A stretch of 64,000 nucleotides of DNA from Homalodisca vitripennis. Its lineage: Eukaryota > Arthropoda > Insecta > Hemiptera > Cicadellidae. Under the pieces are notes generated by a model. It was not told the origin of the DNA and made no database searches. It worked only from the letters and a program-made list of their open reading frames with translations. The stretch is taken from NCBI RefSeq assembly GCF_021130785.1, contig NC_060214.1:43445001-43509000 (forward strand). The letters are read 5' to 3'. The position numbers and the translations under genes were made by a program. Below are positions 24,271 to 36,185 of the stretch, piece after piece; position 1 is the first letter of the stretch; the number at the start of each line of letters is the position of its first letter.

Positions 24271-26654
24271 AGTGCTATAGCCTGATTAGCTTCATTTAAA
24301 AATTATTAAAGATGATCAGTTATAAATAAACAATATGTCGTGCCTCAAAATGAGTCTATTTTTGTCCAAATGTGTATATTTTATTGCATGCATAAAACTT
24401 TAACGCTATTTGTTTTATATCATAGAGGTATACCACATCAAGGTAAAATATTTAGTGTTTTTTTTAACATTAGATCTTATTTGCGATACGGGGATACGAT
24501 CGCCAAACTAACACATTCGGTATGCTCTACAGTATTATTTTAAATGCTATCAAGTCGTCAATTATGCCCAACAATGTAGTATAATCTAACCCGACTCTAA
24601 ACTGATCTAAGTTTATTGCCAATTGATTACAGTGAGATGATGTCAAAGTGTATATTAGGAACAAAGGTAAACAATACATTTCATTTACATATAGGTTTAT
24701 TCATGTTTATGTAATAAATCCAGTTTCCTATAGGTTTGGAACATATGGTGATAAAAAAAAACGTATAGAATACACAAATATGATAACACTAAAAACTAAA
24801 ACAGAAGATTATTTTAATATACTTTCTTAGAAATACTTTTCTTATATTTTTTTGCATAAATTTGTTATAATATTAGATATCATTCGGTTAACATGGTATT
24901 GAAAACAAAATCCCAGTTACACAGAAACCTTATTGCAGAAAATGACATTTTGCAAATAGAGGCAAACGGCTAGTCATGAGTCACGTTCCTTAATGATATT
25001 TCAAACTCACAATGATTAGGATTAACGGTTAAATTTCTTAAAAATTAATAAAATGTCGCAATATTGTACTGTTATTATTCTATTTGATTGCACAGAACAA
25101 AATCAAATTGAACACATACTTCAAAACTTAGTCCTGGATATGCCGATACGGAAAAGTCAAAAAGAAAGAAAATTTTCCTGTTTCTCAACATAAGATAGAG
25201 AATATTTGTCAGTTATACCTGTAGAATAAAGTAGTAATTTGTAAAATTAAAACCGTGTATTTAAAAAAGTCAATTACCTAAGTTTACAAAATCTGATTTC
25301 TAAATAATTATAGTTTAACTGTCCCTCTCAATAAAACAAGTTATAGATTCTGACTTAATAAATCTAATAATACAATTTTTAATAGAAACCCATGAATAAA
25401 TAATAATAATAGGCAGGAATCAGTTTAGTCAATTAAGGCTACACTAATAGCTAATGGCTCTTTAGTATGTGGTTAGTAGATATCTAAAGGTGGTTTTGGT
25501 TAGTCCATTCCCATAACGTGTCATTCACATAGTGCACTTCTATCGCCAAGGTTAGAAATAAATAAATACATTTAAGTGATTGGTAGATGTAATTTCAACT
25601 GTTAATGAGGTTAACCGGAACCAGCTGGATCATATTTACGTTATTTAAAATTAAATATACACTCATAGGCCCATAGATTAGTATCTAATATAGTTTTCTT
25701 AACAATAATAATAAATTGAAGAGAAAAGTGAAAGGACAATGACGTATTTTTTAAGTGTGCTAGGTAAGCGAGACTTTCAGTGTTAATATTTTACTACAAA
25801 CTCCTGGGAAACGTGTTCATATTAGTTAATCGGGGCCTACGAGAACTACAATAGACAAGGTTCAAGGGCCAATGGGCATTGTCTTAGCACAAAACTTAGG
25901 ATTTCTTGAAATCCATAGAGTAATTTTTCCTAAACCAATTTGAAGAATTCAAATTTCCGCTAAATATTATATAACATAATTACTTTACGTTTTTGTTACG
26001 TTTGTTGTTGGAAGCAATAATTTATTCCTTCACTCTGTGTATTGTTTATTTTTAATAGTAACCTTAAATATATAGAAAAATGTAAGCAATAATGATTAAG
26101 AGATAAGTAATAACATGTAATTATTAATAAAATCTTTACATGGCATCCGCGTCATCTATTATTTATTTCAAACCGCTCTCTTTTTTAAGTTTAATAGAAA
26201 GGTTTTAACATGCCAATTTTACATTAAGCGGTCATATTTAATTTTACTATGAAATTATTTGTATGCTTTAAACTTATTACAATAAATAGAAATGATATTT
26301 GTTCAATGATTTGCCGACGCAGATGAAAGAAGAATTAAGTCCATATTAAACTTTAAGAGACAGTTATTATTGATTATTATTTTATATAATTTTCAAGGGA
26401 GTGCGGTAACAAATCTAGGATTATGGTTCCTCCTAAATGTATCAATGTGAGAAAAAGTTTCCTCGACGAAACACTTAGTTTTTTAATGAATATATATGAT
26501 CAAATCAGAAATACAGGTGTTTTTTTACAATTAATTCTATTAACAAATGTTTTCACAATATCTGCGGTATTTTAGATACTAATAAATCACATGACTACTA
26601 AATAACTGTATATAAAGTTAATTATTTGCTTTTTACTATTGCTCTTTAAACCAT
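24271..26654. other. AT-rich non-coding stretch
   Basis: Nothing supported beyond spurious short ORFs. Confidence 0.5.
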
Positions 26655-26655
26655 T

Positions 26656-27650
26656 TAATAATAATAATAAACTTTATTGTGAACAGACAATGCACACATT
26701 GTATCACAATCGTCCTACCTAACCTAATCATTCATACTGACAATACCCCATTCAGACATACATTGTATCACTCACGCCTCTTTCACACGATTTACAGGCC
26801 CGGCAAATTTATTTGTTTTGATGGTTTTTGAGAATTTTAGGTTTTAATCATCCCAGCGACCCATCATAAGCTCACCAACTGAGTAAAATGCCCTCGAAAT
26901 TAAAAGAGTTTTCAACTGAGTTTTGAAATGTTTTCCATTTTGTTGTTTGGTGTGTTCAGGGAGACTATTGATCAATCTGACACCAACCTGGGATGGTAAA
27001 TTTCTGAACGCATTTGTCCTGTGCTGTTGGACGCGCAAGTTGTCCCTGCCTCTCGTCCCGTGTTGATGAACATCCCGTCCCCTAACCAAAGCACATCTTG
27101 ACACGGAGTAGAGGATAACCTCGAGAATGTAGAGACAGGGCAAAGTCAGAAATCCCAGCTCCCTAAACGCGCCTCTACACGACTCTCTATTGTTTAAATT
27201 CAAAATTATTCTTACGGCCTTTTTTTGGAGCCTGAAGACTCGCTCCAGCTTGTGCCCCAAAGTCTGATTTCATATCCCAAGTGGGGATAAATTAAACCAT
27301 AATAGGCCGTTTTTAATACCGTAATAGGGCAGTGCTTTGCCAAATTGCGAAGGGCAAAGATGCCCGATGCAACCTTGGCACAGACATGATCCACGTGAAC
27401 GTCCCAGGTTAGTCCTCGATCTAGGAACATTCCTAGGAATTTTGTTGATTCCATTTCATCGAGCGGGAGATCATCCACAAATACTGAAGGTCTTGTTTCA
27501 GATTCTCGTTTGCTTAGCGAAAATTTCATGAAATTTGATTTTGATTCATTTGTTTTCAGGTTAATTTCAGAAAAAAATTGAATGCAGTAATTCAACTCAG
27601 AAAAAGTAATTATTTCCAAGTTTTGAAGTGTTTTGGCTTTAACACAGAGA
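26656..27650 (-). pseudogene. Non-LTR retrotransposon 3' end: RT palm/thumb C-terminal part
   Basis: The minus strand starts near 27650 with LNYCIQFFSEINLKTNESKS, then SVFVDDLPLDEMESTKFLGM, GLTWDVHVDHVCAKVASGIF, and LKTAYYGLIYPHLGYEIRLW. It switches frame once near 27250 and continues with VFRLQKKAVRIILNLNNRES, then RGRDVHQHGTRGRDN, ending RAFYSVGELMMGRWDD. This is the C-terminal RT region common in insect CR1/Jockey-like LINEs. The 3' UTR follows and ends in AATAAAGTTTATTATTATT (26656-26671), a repeat-type tail. The copy is 5'-truncated with one visible frameshift, so it is fairly young. The related tail at 45690-46300 shares AFYSV.ELM. Confidence 0.88.
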
Positions 27651-27659
27651 ATTTGCTAA

Positions 27660-28617
27660 TGAATAAAATACAAACGTTCTATTTTTAAGGAACTATTAAA
27701 TTCACTTTTCATGAACATCTCATATTTTATATCCACAGCCAAAAAAAGTACTGGGATATAAGAAACTCAAAATCTTTTACATTTTGTTTACTTATTCGGT
27801 TTTCTAGTAAAATATAATTATTGAAACTTAGTATAAAAAAGGTTTAAAATGAAACAAACCAGGTTACATTTAAAACCTAATCATAGTAAAAACCCTCGTG
27901 TCATGCTACTTGAACACTGGAAACTTTGCATATTGTTACCATCCACTTCACTACACTACTGCTACACTCCAGTGCCCCTTTAAATTACAAGCGCTGTGAT
28001 TACACCATACATGGTGTTAATTGGTATTCTATTATCAGAAATATCATGTTTATCTACAAAAACTTGTATGGTATTAACCTTGGATTACTACAGGTTCAAT
28101 TTCATTATAACACCATAGTAATCATTACGCCAAAAACGTTAACACCAACTAATTTTATGATTTAAGGTTGAGTAAGTAATAACTATTCTACTCTTGACAA
28201 ATTTAACTGATGATATTTTTGCAACTAGGGAAGATAACGAGTATAGCAACAGCTGTTGTAACATACTCATCTGAGAACCCTTCCACTACATGCTGTTAAT
28301 TCTAATTCTAGAGAAACCAGAATATTCATGGATTTATAATAAAAGTAAAATATTTTAATAAACAATCAAGACAATCAAACAAACCTAACTTATTTAAAGA
28401 CCTGAAGGTTTTCATGAAGATTTCTGGCACTTAAGCTAAATGCTATTATAAAATACTAACATTCCATGAAAATTCTAGCCATTATAAAATAAAAATAATG
28501 TAAATCAGTGATCAAGTTGTCTTGATTACCTTTTTCAGAGTAAATTTAACACTGCTTATATCAAACTAATATTAATTCTACGGTTGTATTTAATTTTAAA
28601 GTAATAAAAGATATCAC
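27660..28617. other. AT-rich non-coding stretch
   Basis: No supported gene or RNA. Confidence 0.5.
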
Positions 28618-28668
28618 ATAAACAATATGATAAGTCATTAATAATTAATGACTTATCATATTGTTTAT
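28618..28668. repeat. Perfect 25-bp inverted repeat with 1-nt centre
   Basis: Arms 28618-28642 and 28644-28668 are exact reverse complements around a single A, giving a 51-bp near-perfect palindrome (GATAAGTCATTAAT arm core). It is not followed by coding sequence. Confidence 0.97.
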
Positions 28669-29103
28669 TTATAATTATTACTGTGGCAATCCATCCATTA
28701 AATTTTAAAAACAACTTAAAACTAGTCAACTATTTAGTATTTTATTACAATATGAAAATAATAAAGCTTTTATCGTATCTCCTAGAGTTTGTAAAATTAT
28801 TTTTGAAATATCACCCCTCTAGTTAATACAAATCTTGAAATTGTCTACTGAAACCATTAAAATTTTAAATAATCCATCTATTCCCTTTTATTCCTCACTT
28901 TTGTACATGTTTAATGTCATGCTTTTTAATTTATCTAATTCAATGTTACCTTCTCAGAACTAATTAGAGCAGTATATTTCTATGAATGCATAATAAACTT
29001 TATAAACAATATATTCCAAACGACACCAAAATAACCATGTGCAATGGAACGTCGTGTTACAAGAAGAACTTATGTTCTCATTACAGCGTGCAGTTGTAAA
29101 AAC

Positions 29104-29106
<3 letters not shown>

Positions 29107-29167
<61 letters not shown>
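29107..29167. repeat. (TA)n microsatellite
   Basis: Pure TA run of about 61 bp. Confidence 0.97.
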
Positions 29168-29171
<4 letters not shown>

Positions 29172-29639
29172 TATAACATTTTACTTTCATCAAACACTAT
29201 TAATGATGCCTTAAAAATACAAGTAACGCTAATTTTGCATTGCTTTGTTTAATACATCAGGAAAGTAAAAACTTTCGTTACCGTTAGATATATTATTAAT
29301 ATATTTCTTGTTAGACTAACTTAGCTGAATCTAAGCCCCATTGTGTTCAGTGATGTTTTAAACATTTATAAAACGCAAAATAAAACTTAAAATGACAAGT
29401 TTCCTTAGTTCTTTCAGGACGAGATTTTGAGAGATCTATTATTGCATTTAGTCCTAAAAAGACTCTTGCGGAGTAGTCCGAAGTGATAGCATATAGTTCG
29501 GATGGGTAATATTAGAAGAAATAAATCGCCGTATGTATGGATCCATGAGAGTAGTATACTTTGGCCGTTTCTGGGACAAAGCACCTGAGACCGAATCTGG
29601 GACAGAATTTTTAGAGAGCGACTAAGAGTGTGAGTATGG

Positions 29640-29725
29640 GTAGTCAGAACCGCGCCGCGCGAATCACCACGCATGTCATCGCTGTCCCGTCACCGCCACC
29701 ACGCAGACACCACGCGTTTTTATTA
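29640..29725. other. Short GC/CpG-rich patch
   Basis: CCGCGCCGCGCG and repeated CACCACGC words stand out from the AT-rich flanks. They lie just beyond the 3' side of the Polinton-like block. No function assigned. Confidence 0.5.
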
Positions 29726-29879
29726 ACCACAATTGTGAGTATGTATGTGTTTGTGATTTACTGATCAGATCTAAATAGACGATGTTGTTTACATGGTTGT
29801 TCTGGAGCAGTTGGTTGTTTTGGTCTACAAGTGTGATTGTGATCTGTTGAATCTTTCGTAAACCGCTCCGAAGAGGTAT

Positions 29880-30480
29880 TTAGTGTTTTTCTTGAGGTGA
29901 TTGAGATATTTTGTAGCCGTGTGGTACATTAGGGGAAAAGGAGTAGAGGATTGCTGTCTCCAAATGTTTGTGAGAGTGAACATCATGATTGACAAGACTG
30001 TTGTTGAAAATATTGCAGTGTATCTCGATGACATCAACGGCTCTGAGATTGGGTGGATTCGATGCAATTACATTTTCATTTGAGTTGAAGTAAGACGATT
30101 CTTTTTGTAAGTTTGTTGCATCAGATTTTTCTAAACCTAAGAGATCACTAACGGTTTTATCCAAGTAGAATTTAATTGGAGAATTAATTGATATTTTGTC
30201 ACCATCTTTAAAGATCTTGAAATCGTCAGAATTTATACTAAGATTCAACGATTGTATGTAATCTCTGAAACTCTTTTCAAGTTTTTCAATGGTCCAGTAA
30301 CCACATTGAAGTATTAGTGGTTTCGGAATGAAATGTATTTCCAAGTCCCAAAAATAGACTTTTGCATGTTGCAACAAGTTTTATATGTTGTTCTCAGAGT
30401 AAAATCCAACAAGAGCCATATAATACTCTGCGTTTGGATCCAAGTGGATGGGGTGTTCCAGATGGAGAGTCAGTACAGAC
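29880..30480 (-). pseudogene. Polinton-type capsid-associated (penton/jelly-roll-like) protein
   Basis: On the minus strand the N-terminal part reads HPIHLDPNAEYYMALVGFYS, then a stop in ENNI-stop-NLLQ near 30382. A long open stretch follows (30377-29880) with KPLILQCGYWTIEKL, KFYLDKTVSDLLGLEK, DVIEIHCNIFNN, and SFSPNVPHGYKISQSP. The pattern of an xLxPxxxYxxALxxF start, a central LLGF/LLGLE, a V.CNI strand and F.PNVPPGYKI near the end matches a family common in insect Polinton-like elements. I take it as the minor capsid (penton) protein, which is inference. It stops before the usual C-terminal strand, and one nonsense codon is seen. Confidence 0.65.
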
Positions 30481-30559
30481 TCAGTTCCAGTTTAGTTTGA
30501 GTAATGGCATGGTTGCAGTTTTTTATATACTTATAATTCTATACAAGTTTTAGATGAAG

Positions 30560-30997
30560 TTACTACCATCATGGAAGTCTTCAAAACCTCTTTCCATATA
30601 TTTTTTTATTTCGTTGTTGAATTTTTTCTGCATGATGTATATCTTGCCTTCTAATTCACTCAATTGAACTTTGACAACCACATCATATGGCTCCACTGCT
30701 TTGCTCACTTAACCAATTCTCTGGTGGTTTTTTCAGTAGGAAGCTGCCCCATATCTTTTCACCATTTACGTTACTAGTGGGGACAATCACGATCGCATTT
30801 ATTATTTTTTCCGTTTTTACCAAATGCGATTCCAATAATTTCTTGACTTCGGATAAATCTTGTGAGACTTTTGATACATCACTTGCAAGCTCAATTATCT
30901 CGTCAGGAGAAGGGTCTGAATTGGGTTGAGTTGGTATTGACCCAATTTCAATTTCTTCTCCAAATCTGTTAAAAATAAAACCACGGTTTCCATGCAT
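30560..30997 (-). pseudogene. Polinton-associated ORF with predicted coiled coil
   Basis: A 104-codon ORF starts MHGNRGFIFNRFGEE at 30997, just inside the end of the protease frame. It has a heptad-like helix (ELASDVSKVSQDLSEVKKLL) and ends at 30683. A second frame continues with VKVQLSELEGKIYIMQKKFN and GFEDFHDGSNF to about 30560, so one frameshift near 30700 probably splits a single protein. Family not recognised; it is placed with the Polinton block by position, spacing and strand. Confidence 0.5.
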
Positions 30998-31412
30998 TTT
31001 TTTTGTTTCTTATATTACGAAGAATATGTTCCCAGTCCTCACCAGCTGAATCTCGTCGTAGAACCTCCAGGCACAGATGTCCACAGATAGGAGGATCATC
31101 AAACCCCTGAATATGCTCTGAGTTATAAACCAACACTTTTGGTTTATACCAAATACCTGACTACTTCTATTGGAGGATTGACATCGCCATATGAATCAAA
31201 ATAGATTTTCTTTTCACCACGTTTCACATAAAACGTCCAGTGAGTACCATCATATGAAAGGTCACCAAGATTTACAATACCACGTTCAATATTTGTAGGT
31301 TTGTCTGGAAGTAACTGTCGCATGAAAACACCTCTAAACTCATTAATGTTTAATATACCTGCTAATTTTTCTATTTCACCAAGAGACAGTGCGAAGATCT
31401 CTTTTTTTTATT
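30969..31412 (-). pseudogene. Adenain-like cysteine protease (Polinton PRO)
   Basis: The minus-strand reading begins LGEIEKLAGILNINEFRGVF (overlapping the end of the core-like ORF), then GIVNLGDLS, GTHWTFYVKRGEKKIYFDSY near 31250-31190, and CGHLCLEVL near 31090. The order His (GTHW), acidic residue (FDSYG) and Cys (CGHLCL) is the catalytic arrangement of adenovirus-type maturation proteases, which Polintons carry as PRO. All three catalytic positions are present. A frameshift near 31140-31155 separates the FDSYG half from the Cys half, so this copy is broken. Its stop at 30969 overlaps the next ORF by a few codons, as in compact viral-type gene blocks. Confidence 0.85.
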
Positions 31413-31875
31413 CACAGACACCAATGCATCAAGCTTCCGACCAATACGTCGTTTCAACCCTCTACCCGTAGGGTCTTTTTCAATAATGGCGTCCAACTCC
31501 TCATCGACTAAACTCTTTAACCAAGGTATAAATTTTTCTCTCAGTAAAGGAGCCACCTTTCTTCTTATTAATGGAGAGATGAAGCGTTTACCTCCAGGAA
31601 CTGACGAATACACCATTTTCATAATTTCCTTCAAAAACCCTCCTTGTTTATTAGATACGAGTTGGTTGTAACTTAGAAGCAATTGTAAACCTTTTTTGTT
31701 CTTAACAGCTCTAAAAACGGCTTTGTGTTGCTCTCCAGAAAGAAGTATACGATCACTTCCGTGAGACAACTGTTGATTAGATAATCTGATTACTGTAGGT
31801 TTCCGTCTTTTGTACGCTATACGAAGCTTACGTTTTTGAGCTTCGGATAGCCGAACTGTATAATTCTACTGAATT
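31371..31875 (-). pseudogene. Core-like basic protein of Polinton/adintovirus type
   Basis: The frame runs from about 31865 (NYTVRLSEAQKRKLRIAYKR, then RRKPTVIRLSNQQLSHGSDR) through LLSYNQLVSNKQGGFLKEI and a basic C-terminal half (GRGLKRRIGRK) to the stop at 31371. Two or three repeats of an LS..Q/LL..Q helix pattern followed by QGGFL are a hallmark of the pX/core-like small basic proteins in insect Polinton-like elements (recognised by pattern). The first ATG in the long frame is internal, and a stop lies just upstream of NYTV, so the natural start is uncertain. It probably binds DNA in the particle; this is inferred from charge and context. Confidence 0.65.
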
Positions 31876-31984
31876 TCCATTCTATACGCTTTCTTATATA
31901 CAAAACACTGACATGAAAACAATAATTGCCCCTACTAATGAAAAAAATAAATCATTTTTATTTTACTTTTGTTTCTTGAAAAAA

Positions 31985-32740
31985 GTAATTTCTTCTTATG
32001 AAGCAACCTTTCATGTTTCTGGTAAGGTGAATAGACACAATTGTAGGATTTGGGGTACTAAAAATCCTCATAATGTTCGAGAACAAGAAAGAGACAGCAA
32101 TAAAATAAACGTTTAGTGTGCATTGGCTATAGATGAAGTGATAGGACCCTTTTTCTTCGCAGAACCGACAGTCACTAAAGAGGTATACCTCGACATGTTT
32201 GAGCTTTTTGCAACACCGCAAATTGAGCATAGACAACCAAATGTTTACTGGCAGCAAGATGGTGCCCCTCCACACTGGGGTAAGATAGTACGTGACTACC
32301 TAAATGACACGTTTCCTGGTCGTTGGATTGGACGGGATGATCCAATTCCTTGGCCTCCACGTTCCCCAGACATTACATCCTTAGACTTTTTTTGTGGGGC
32401 TATGTCAAGGACAGAGTCTTTGCCAAAAAAGTTCAAGATATTGAGGAACTCAAGAATAGAGTTCGATAGGTTATTAGAAGCATAACTCCAGCAATGCTCA
32501 GAAACACATGGTGTGAGGTTGAATTTAGACTACAAACTTTGCGTGCAAACCTCGGAAAGCACGTGGAATTAGTTTAGTTTCCTTGTAAAAGTATGAGTAA
32601 CAGTAATCTTTTTGTCCTTCATTGGTAAAAAAACTGGTTTAAATTTGCTATTTAATAAAACAATTTCCATGTTTTTAAGTTGATTGGTTATTTATTTATT
32701 AAATCTTACAATGTGTACAATAATTTATAACCACCCTGTA
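31985..32740 (+). mobile_element. Tc1/mariner-superfamily transposon, 3' part, with right end
   Basis: A 5'-truncated element: transposase C-terminal half followed by a 3' non-coding part ending CCACCCTGTATA at 32728-32739. This end resembles the CACCCTG/CAGGGTG termini of the 6228-8853 element, so they belong to related families. No left end is found; the Polinton-like block begins directly upstream. Confidence 0.75.
31990..32577 (+). pseudogene. Tc1/mariner-superfamily transposase, C-terminal half
   Basis: Plus-strand reading: SSYEATFHVSGKVNRHNCRI, then a stop (TAG near 32115) where the family usually has Trp, then VIGPFFFAEPTVT, YWQQDGAPPHW near 32250, GRWIGRDDPIPWPPRSPDIT near 32320-32375, and a frameshift near 32395. 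After it the reading continues with KDRVFAKKVQDIEELKNRV and ends RANLGKHVELV. The second and third catalytic Asp are present. The first position reads Tyr (SYEATFH where SDEATFH is usual), so the enzyme would be dead even without the stop. Upstream helix-turn-helix domain missing. Confidence 0.85.
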
Positions 32741-33149
32741 TAATTTAAAATGAACAGCCAAATGAAATACACTTTGTTATAAAATACATATTTAATGTCT
32801 CTGTACATCTGTCACATTGAATCTACTAATAGTGAAACTGATCTGAATTTATTATACTTAAATACTATTTAATATGCCATGTTCATGTGCTAAGTTTCTA
32901 GTTGCAAGAGTAAAACATATAACGATGTACAATAAGTATCACACATTAAAACAATATAACAGAGAAAAAGTAAAATGTAATGTAATCATAAAAAATAAAG
33001 TCATTTGTAACAGCTTAATAAATGAATTTAATCAGTCTCTTCTTTATTACGAATATACAGTAAATGGAGAGAACATTTCATAAGTGCTGCAATTTTGATT
33101 CCGCATATCATTCCGCTTGATGTCTGGTAGTCAATGCAAATCCTTTTCT

Positions 33150-33700
33150 GGACGAAGAATACAAATAAATTTGTTAATTTTTAGTAAGTTATCTCTATCC
33201 AATAAATCCATTGGATTTTCCTTTCTAGTCCAAATGTAATAAGACAGGATTTTTAAGGATTAAAAATAAAATGCTTGCTTTTGAACTAAGTTTGAAATTT
33301 TAATATTGTCTCAGAGGATCAGGTTTGCACATTTCCGCAGAGGGCCAATTTATCAGTAAATGCTCAGTAATTGAAAATGGAAAATTATGATCAAGCCTAT
33401 TTGTAAGTAGGAAGAGCAATTGGCCTAGTACATTGCCCTGGGTACTAAATGAGTTGTACGTGCTTAGAAAAACTGTTTATTGTTCGACATAGGGTAGACT
33501 TAGTGAGGCCCTAACAACATATATTTGAAGCTGTTTAGAAATATATTCTAGTGCACTGTATCAAAGCTCTTGCTCAGGTCTCAGGACACTCTCAAGTATT
33601 AAGGTGATAGAATACGTCCTGAATTAAGACAGTGATTCCATAACTGATATGTGCATGACTAGTGAGTGACCTTTAAACTCTGGTTCCAAACTGATTTTTG
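33150..33700 (-). pseudogene. Non-LTR retrotransposon RT fragment, highly decayed
   Basis: On the minus strand near 33577-33550, LSKSFDTVH matches the conserved DLSKAFDTVxH block of LINE reverse transcriptases. About 35 codons later (near 33440), VPRAMY or, in the next frame, QGNVLGQLLFL corresponds to GVPQGSVLGPLLF. The YADD region cannot be read with confidence. Stops are frequent. The call rests on two correctly ordered motifs at the right spacing. Confidence 0.55.
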
Positions 33701-33709
33701 TCGAAGATG

Positions 33710-35640
33710 ATGCATTTTTAAGTGACCTTCTTTAATATAAAAGTTATTTCTGTATTTTTTATATTAAGTATTATATTATTAATATAAAAAATTTACACAT
33801 ATTGATAATATTGACACATAATAATTTTTTTTTAATATACGCGGATCATGTTAATTGTAAGGGTTGTTAATAATTATAATGGAAATGCCACTAAATAGGG
33901 TATTCGTTATCATGTTTATTTGTAGTAATAAATGTCGTATTTTGCTTCACTATGGGTTGTCCTCAACGTTCTTACTTCTCTTAAACTGCAGAGTTAGACA
34001 AATATTGTGGAACAACTGACATTTGTCCGTATCTGAATATTTTGTGCGTTTACCTGTTATTTTACAGCGACAAATAAAATAAAAGTTACTATTTATACTT
34101 CAACTAAGCCATTCTGAATCTCTGTAAGCAAACCTGACAACTAATTCACCTCAGCGAAGCTGCTACGAGTTACGTGTCGTGGCGTGCTTTTATCTTGAAT
34201 TATTAATGAAGTAAATTAACTCATTTTCGGAACATATCTGATAGGTTTTGATCAATGTCAAATTTTTGTTTATATGAAACCTTTGTGTTATTTGTGGAGA
34301 CTAAAACACCATAAGGAATAAATTCTGAACAATTTTTATTTCATTTCCCTTAGCTTGTATCGTAAATACAAATCTTGCTTTATTTGCAAGGCTTAGTAAA
34401 CATTTTCTAAAGATTGATTGAGAAAATCATTTCTGTACATGCTTACCATACAAATACAAGAATATCGTTATTACCGTTTTCAATAAATTCTTATACACAC
34501 TTTCATAGTGAAAGTAGGCTTTAATTTTTGCGAGCGGAATAAGAGACTATTGCAGTAAGAACAAAGACCAACTACATGAAGTGACAGTACAATAAAACAG
34601 ATGATCAAGTGTTCATGAAAGTTTAAGTTCTCTCACACAGTAAAAAATCCGGACATAATGAACTTGGATTCAATATTTTAAACGTGTGTTAAAAAGCATC
34701 ACACAATGCGTTTTGTTTACATTTTATGGATATTTTTTGACATAATGTTCTAAAATAACTAAAAATTAAATAATTTAAGTTGCACTAATTTTATTACAGA
34801 ATAAAATCAAAGATCGGCTTAGTGAAAATGGTCTGGTTCTGAATAAAACAAATAAAAAAAAATATCTGGCTTTAACTAAAACACATAGTAGGTGATTATT
34901 GATATGAGAAAATTTCTAAAGGCCTTGATTCACTGTGGACAGAACGCTTAATTGGAAACTCCACTGTATGAACTGCAGCCGCCTCAGAAGAAGTATATTC
35001 TCTCTAAGGTTTGTTTCCCGGAAATGTCAGAAGTAGGTGTAATGTCGGCTTGTTTCGGAATTTTTCTGTTAATTTTGATCTTCATATATGGGAGAATTCT
35101 CCTCTCTCAAATTCTATATTTTAAGTATAGAAGAAGGTGTCAGTGAGATATCAAAGCCCCACTGTTAACATTAGTTTAAACCCATAAATACAACGCAAAC
35201 TACCTAGCTTTCCGTTTATCAATAACAGCCTATATATTGAAGAGGCTACACGGACAGGAAAAGGAGTCATGTGCACTGTCATTCCACGAGAAGTAAAACT
35301 TATTTCTAAATGCCTTATTACAAACTAACTAAATTCCGCATCACGAATTTAATTTTTGAATTTAACTTCAAGATAAATATACTTATAAATTGTATAAATT
35401 TAAGTAGAGCTGCTTCTAAGTTATGTAGTGATTCTCCGTCCTAGTTTACAAGGTGAGGTGTTTACATTTTAACTGGATAGAAAGAAAATTGATAAATAAG
35501 CACCATAAATCTTACAGTATTATAAAATAAGATCCGAATTGTCTGTGGGTCTAAAAGTTTAATAGTAGCGAAAGAAATTATAACTTCTAGATTTCAGAAT
35601 ATTTTACAACTGTAACTGTGTAACACGTTCTAAAATTTTG
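33710..35640. other. AT-rich non-coding stretch
   Basis: A 64-codon frame at 34952-35146 has one hydrophobic segment, but it begins at TTG and has no splice support. Nothing else is seen. Confidence 0.45.
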
Positions 35641-35659
35641 AATTACTTTTGTTTAGTGC

Positions 35660-35785
35660 CATTTTTTTTTATTTAGTCTTGTTTAGATGGTGGTAGTGGA
35701 AGTTGTGCCTGAAACTGGATCAGTATCACCAGGTAAGTTTCCATTGATCCAGCCATCTGTACAGACAGAACACACTCTTAGTATG
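35660..35785 (+). repeat. Repeat or duplicated exon segment, copy 1 (pair with 59565-59670)
   Basis: Shares ACTGGATCAGTATCACCAG, then GTAAGTT, then CCAGCCATCTGTACAGA with 59600-59660. In both copies the frame reads TGSVSPGK...QPSVQ. Each copy also has a consensus donor (CACCAG|GTAAGTT) and a pyrimidine-TAG acceptor upstream. Similarity crosses the would-be donor, so this is either a dispersed repeat or a duplicated exon with its intron start. Confidence 0.55.
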
Positions 35786-36185
35786 TATAGATCACGGCAT
35801 ATCCGATTACCTGTCTTATTTTATAATTGGTATCTAAATATGACACTAAATAATAGTTACAGATACTATAAGATACTATAATAGTATAGTAGTAACACTA
35901 ATTACATTAATTTAATTTCAGTATGTTAAGAATTAATTTTATCAAGTTTAATAGGGAAATACCGATCTAATAACTAAGATCAGTTTATGAGTTACTAGGT
36001 TATTGGTAAAAAAAATTCAGTTGCAGCAATAACATTGATATCGTAGCAAAATAGCCCGTTTTGATTAATTGCAGTTTGAAAAATTATTTATATCTGAGTT
36101 TTTTAATTTGGAATAATATTTTTTTTTTAATTTTTAACAATTCTTACTTGAATAAACTAAAATATTTTATTTCATAAAAACACAA

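Larger units (their letters stand above)
29825..31880 (-). mobile_element. Polinton/Maverick or adintovirus-like endogenous remnant
   Basis: Four minus-strand coding remnants lie in tight order from 31880 to 29825: a basic core-like protein, an adenain-type cysteine protease, a coiled-coil ORF and a jelly-roll-like capsid protein. Overlapping or abutting ends and this gene set are characteristic of Polinton/Maverick elements and adintoviruses (established knowledge). No DNA polymerase B, integrase, packaging ATPase or hexon gene is visible, nor the long TIRs, so this is an internal fragment. Frame breaks in at least two ORFs mean it is not functional as read. A transposon 3' fragment (about 31.98-32.74 kb) abuts its upstream side. 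Confidence 0.8.

Noticed and set aside
30687..30929. 80-codon plus-strand ORF
   Set aside because: Antisense shadow of the Polinton-associated coiled-coil ORF.
34952..35146. Small membrane protein
   Set aside because: Begins at TTG, with no ATG, no acceptor and no homologous motif.
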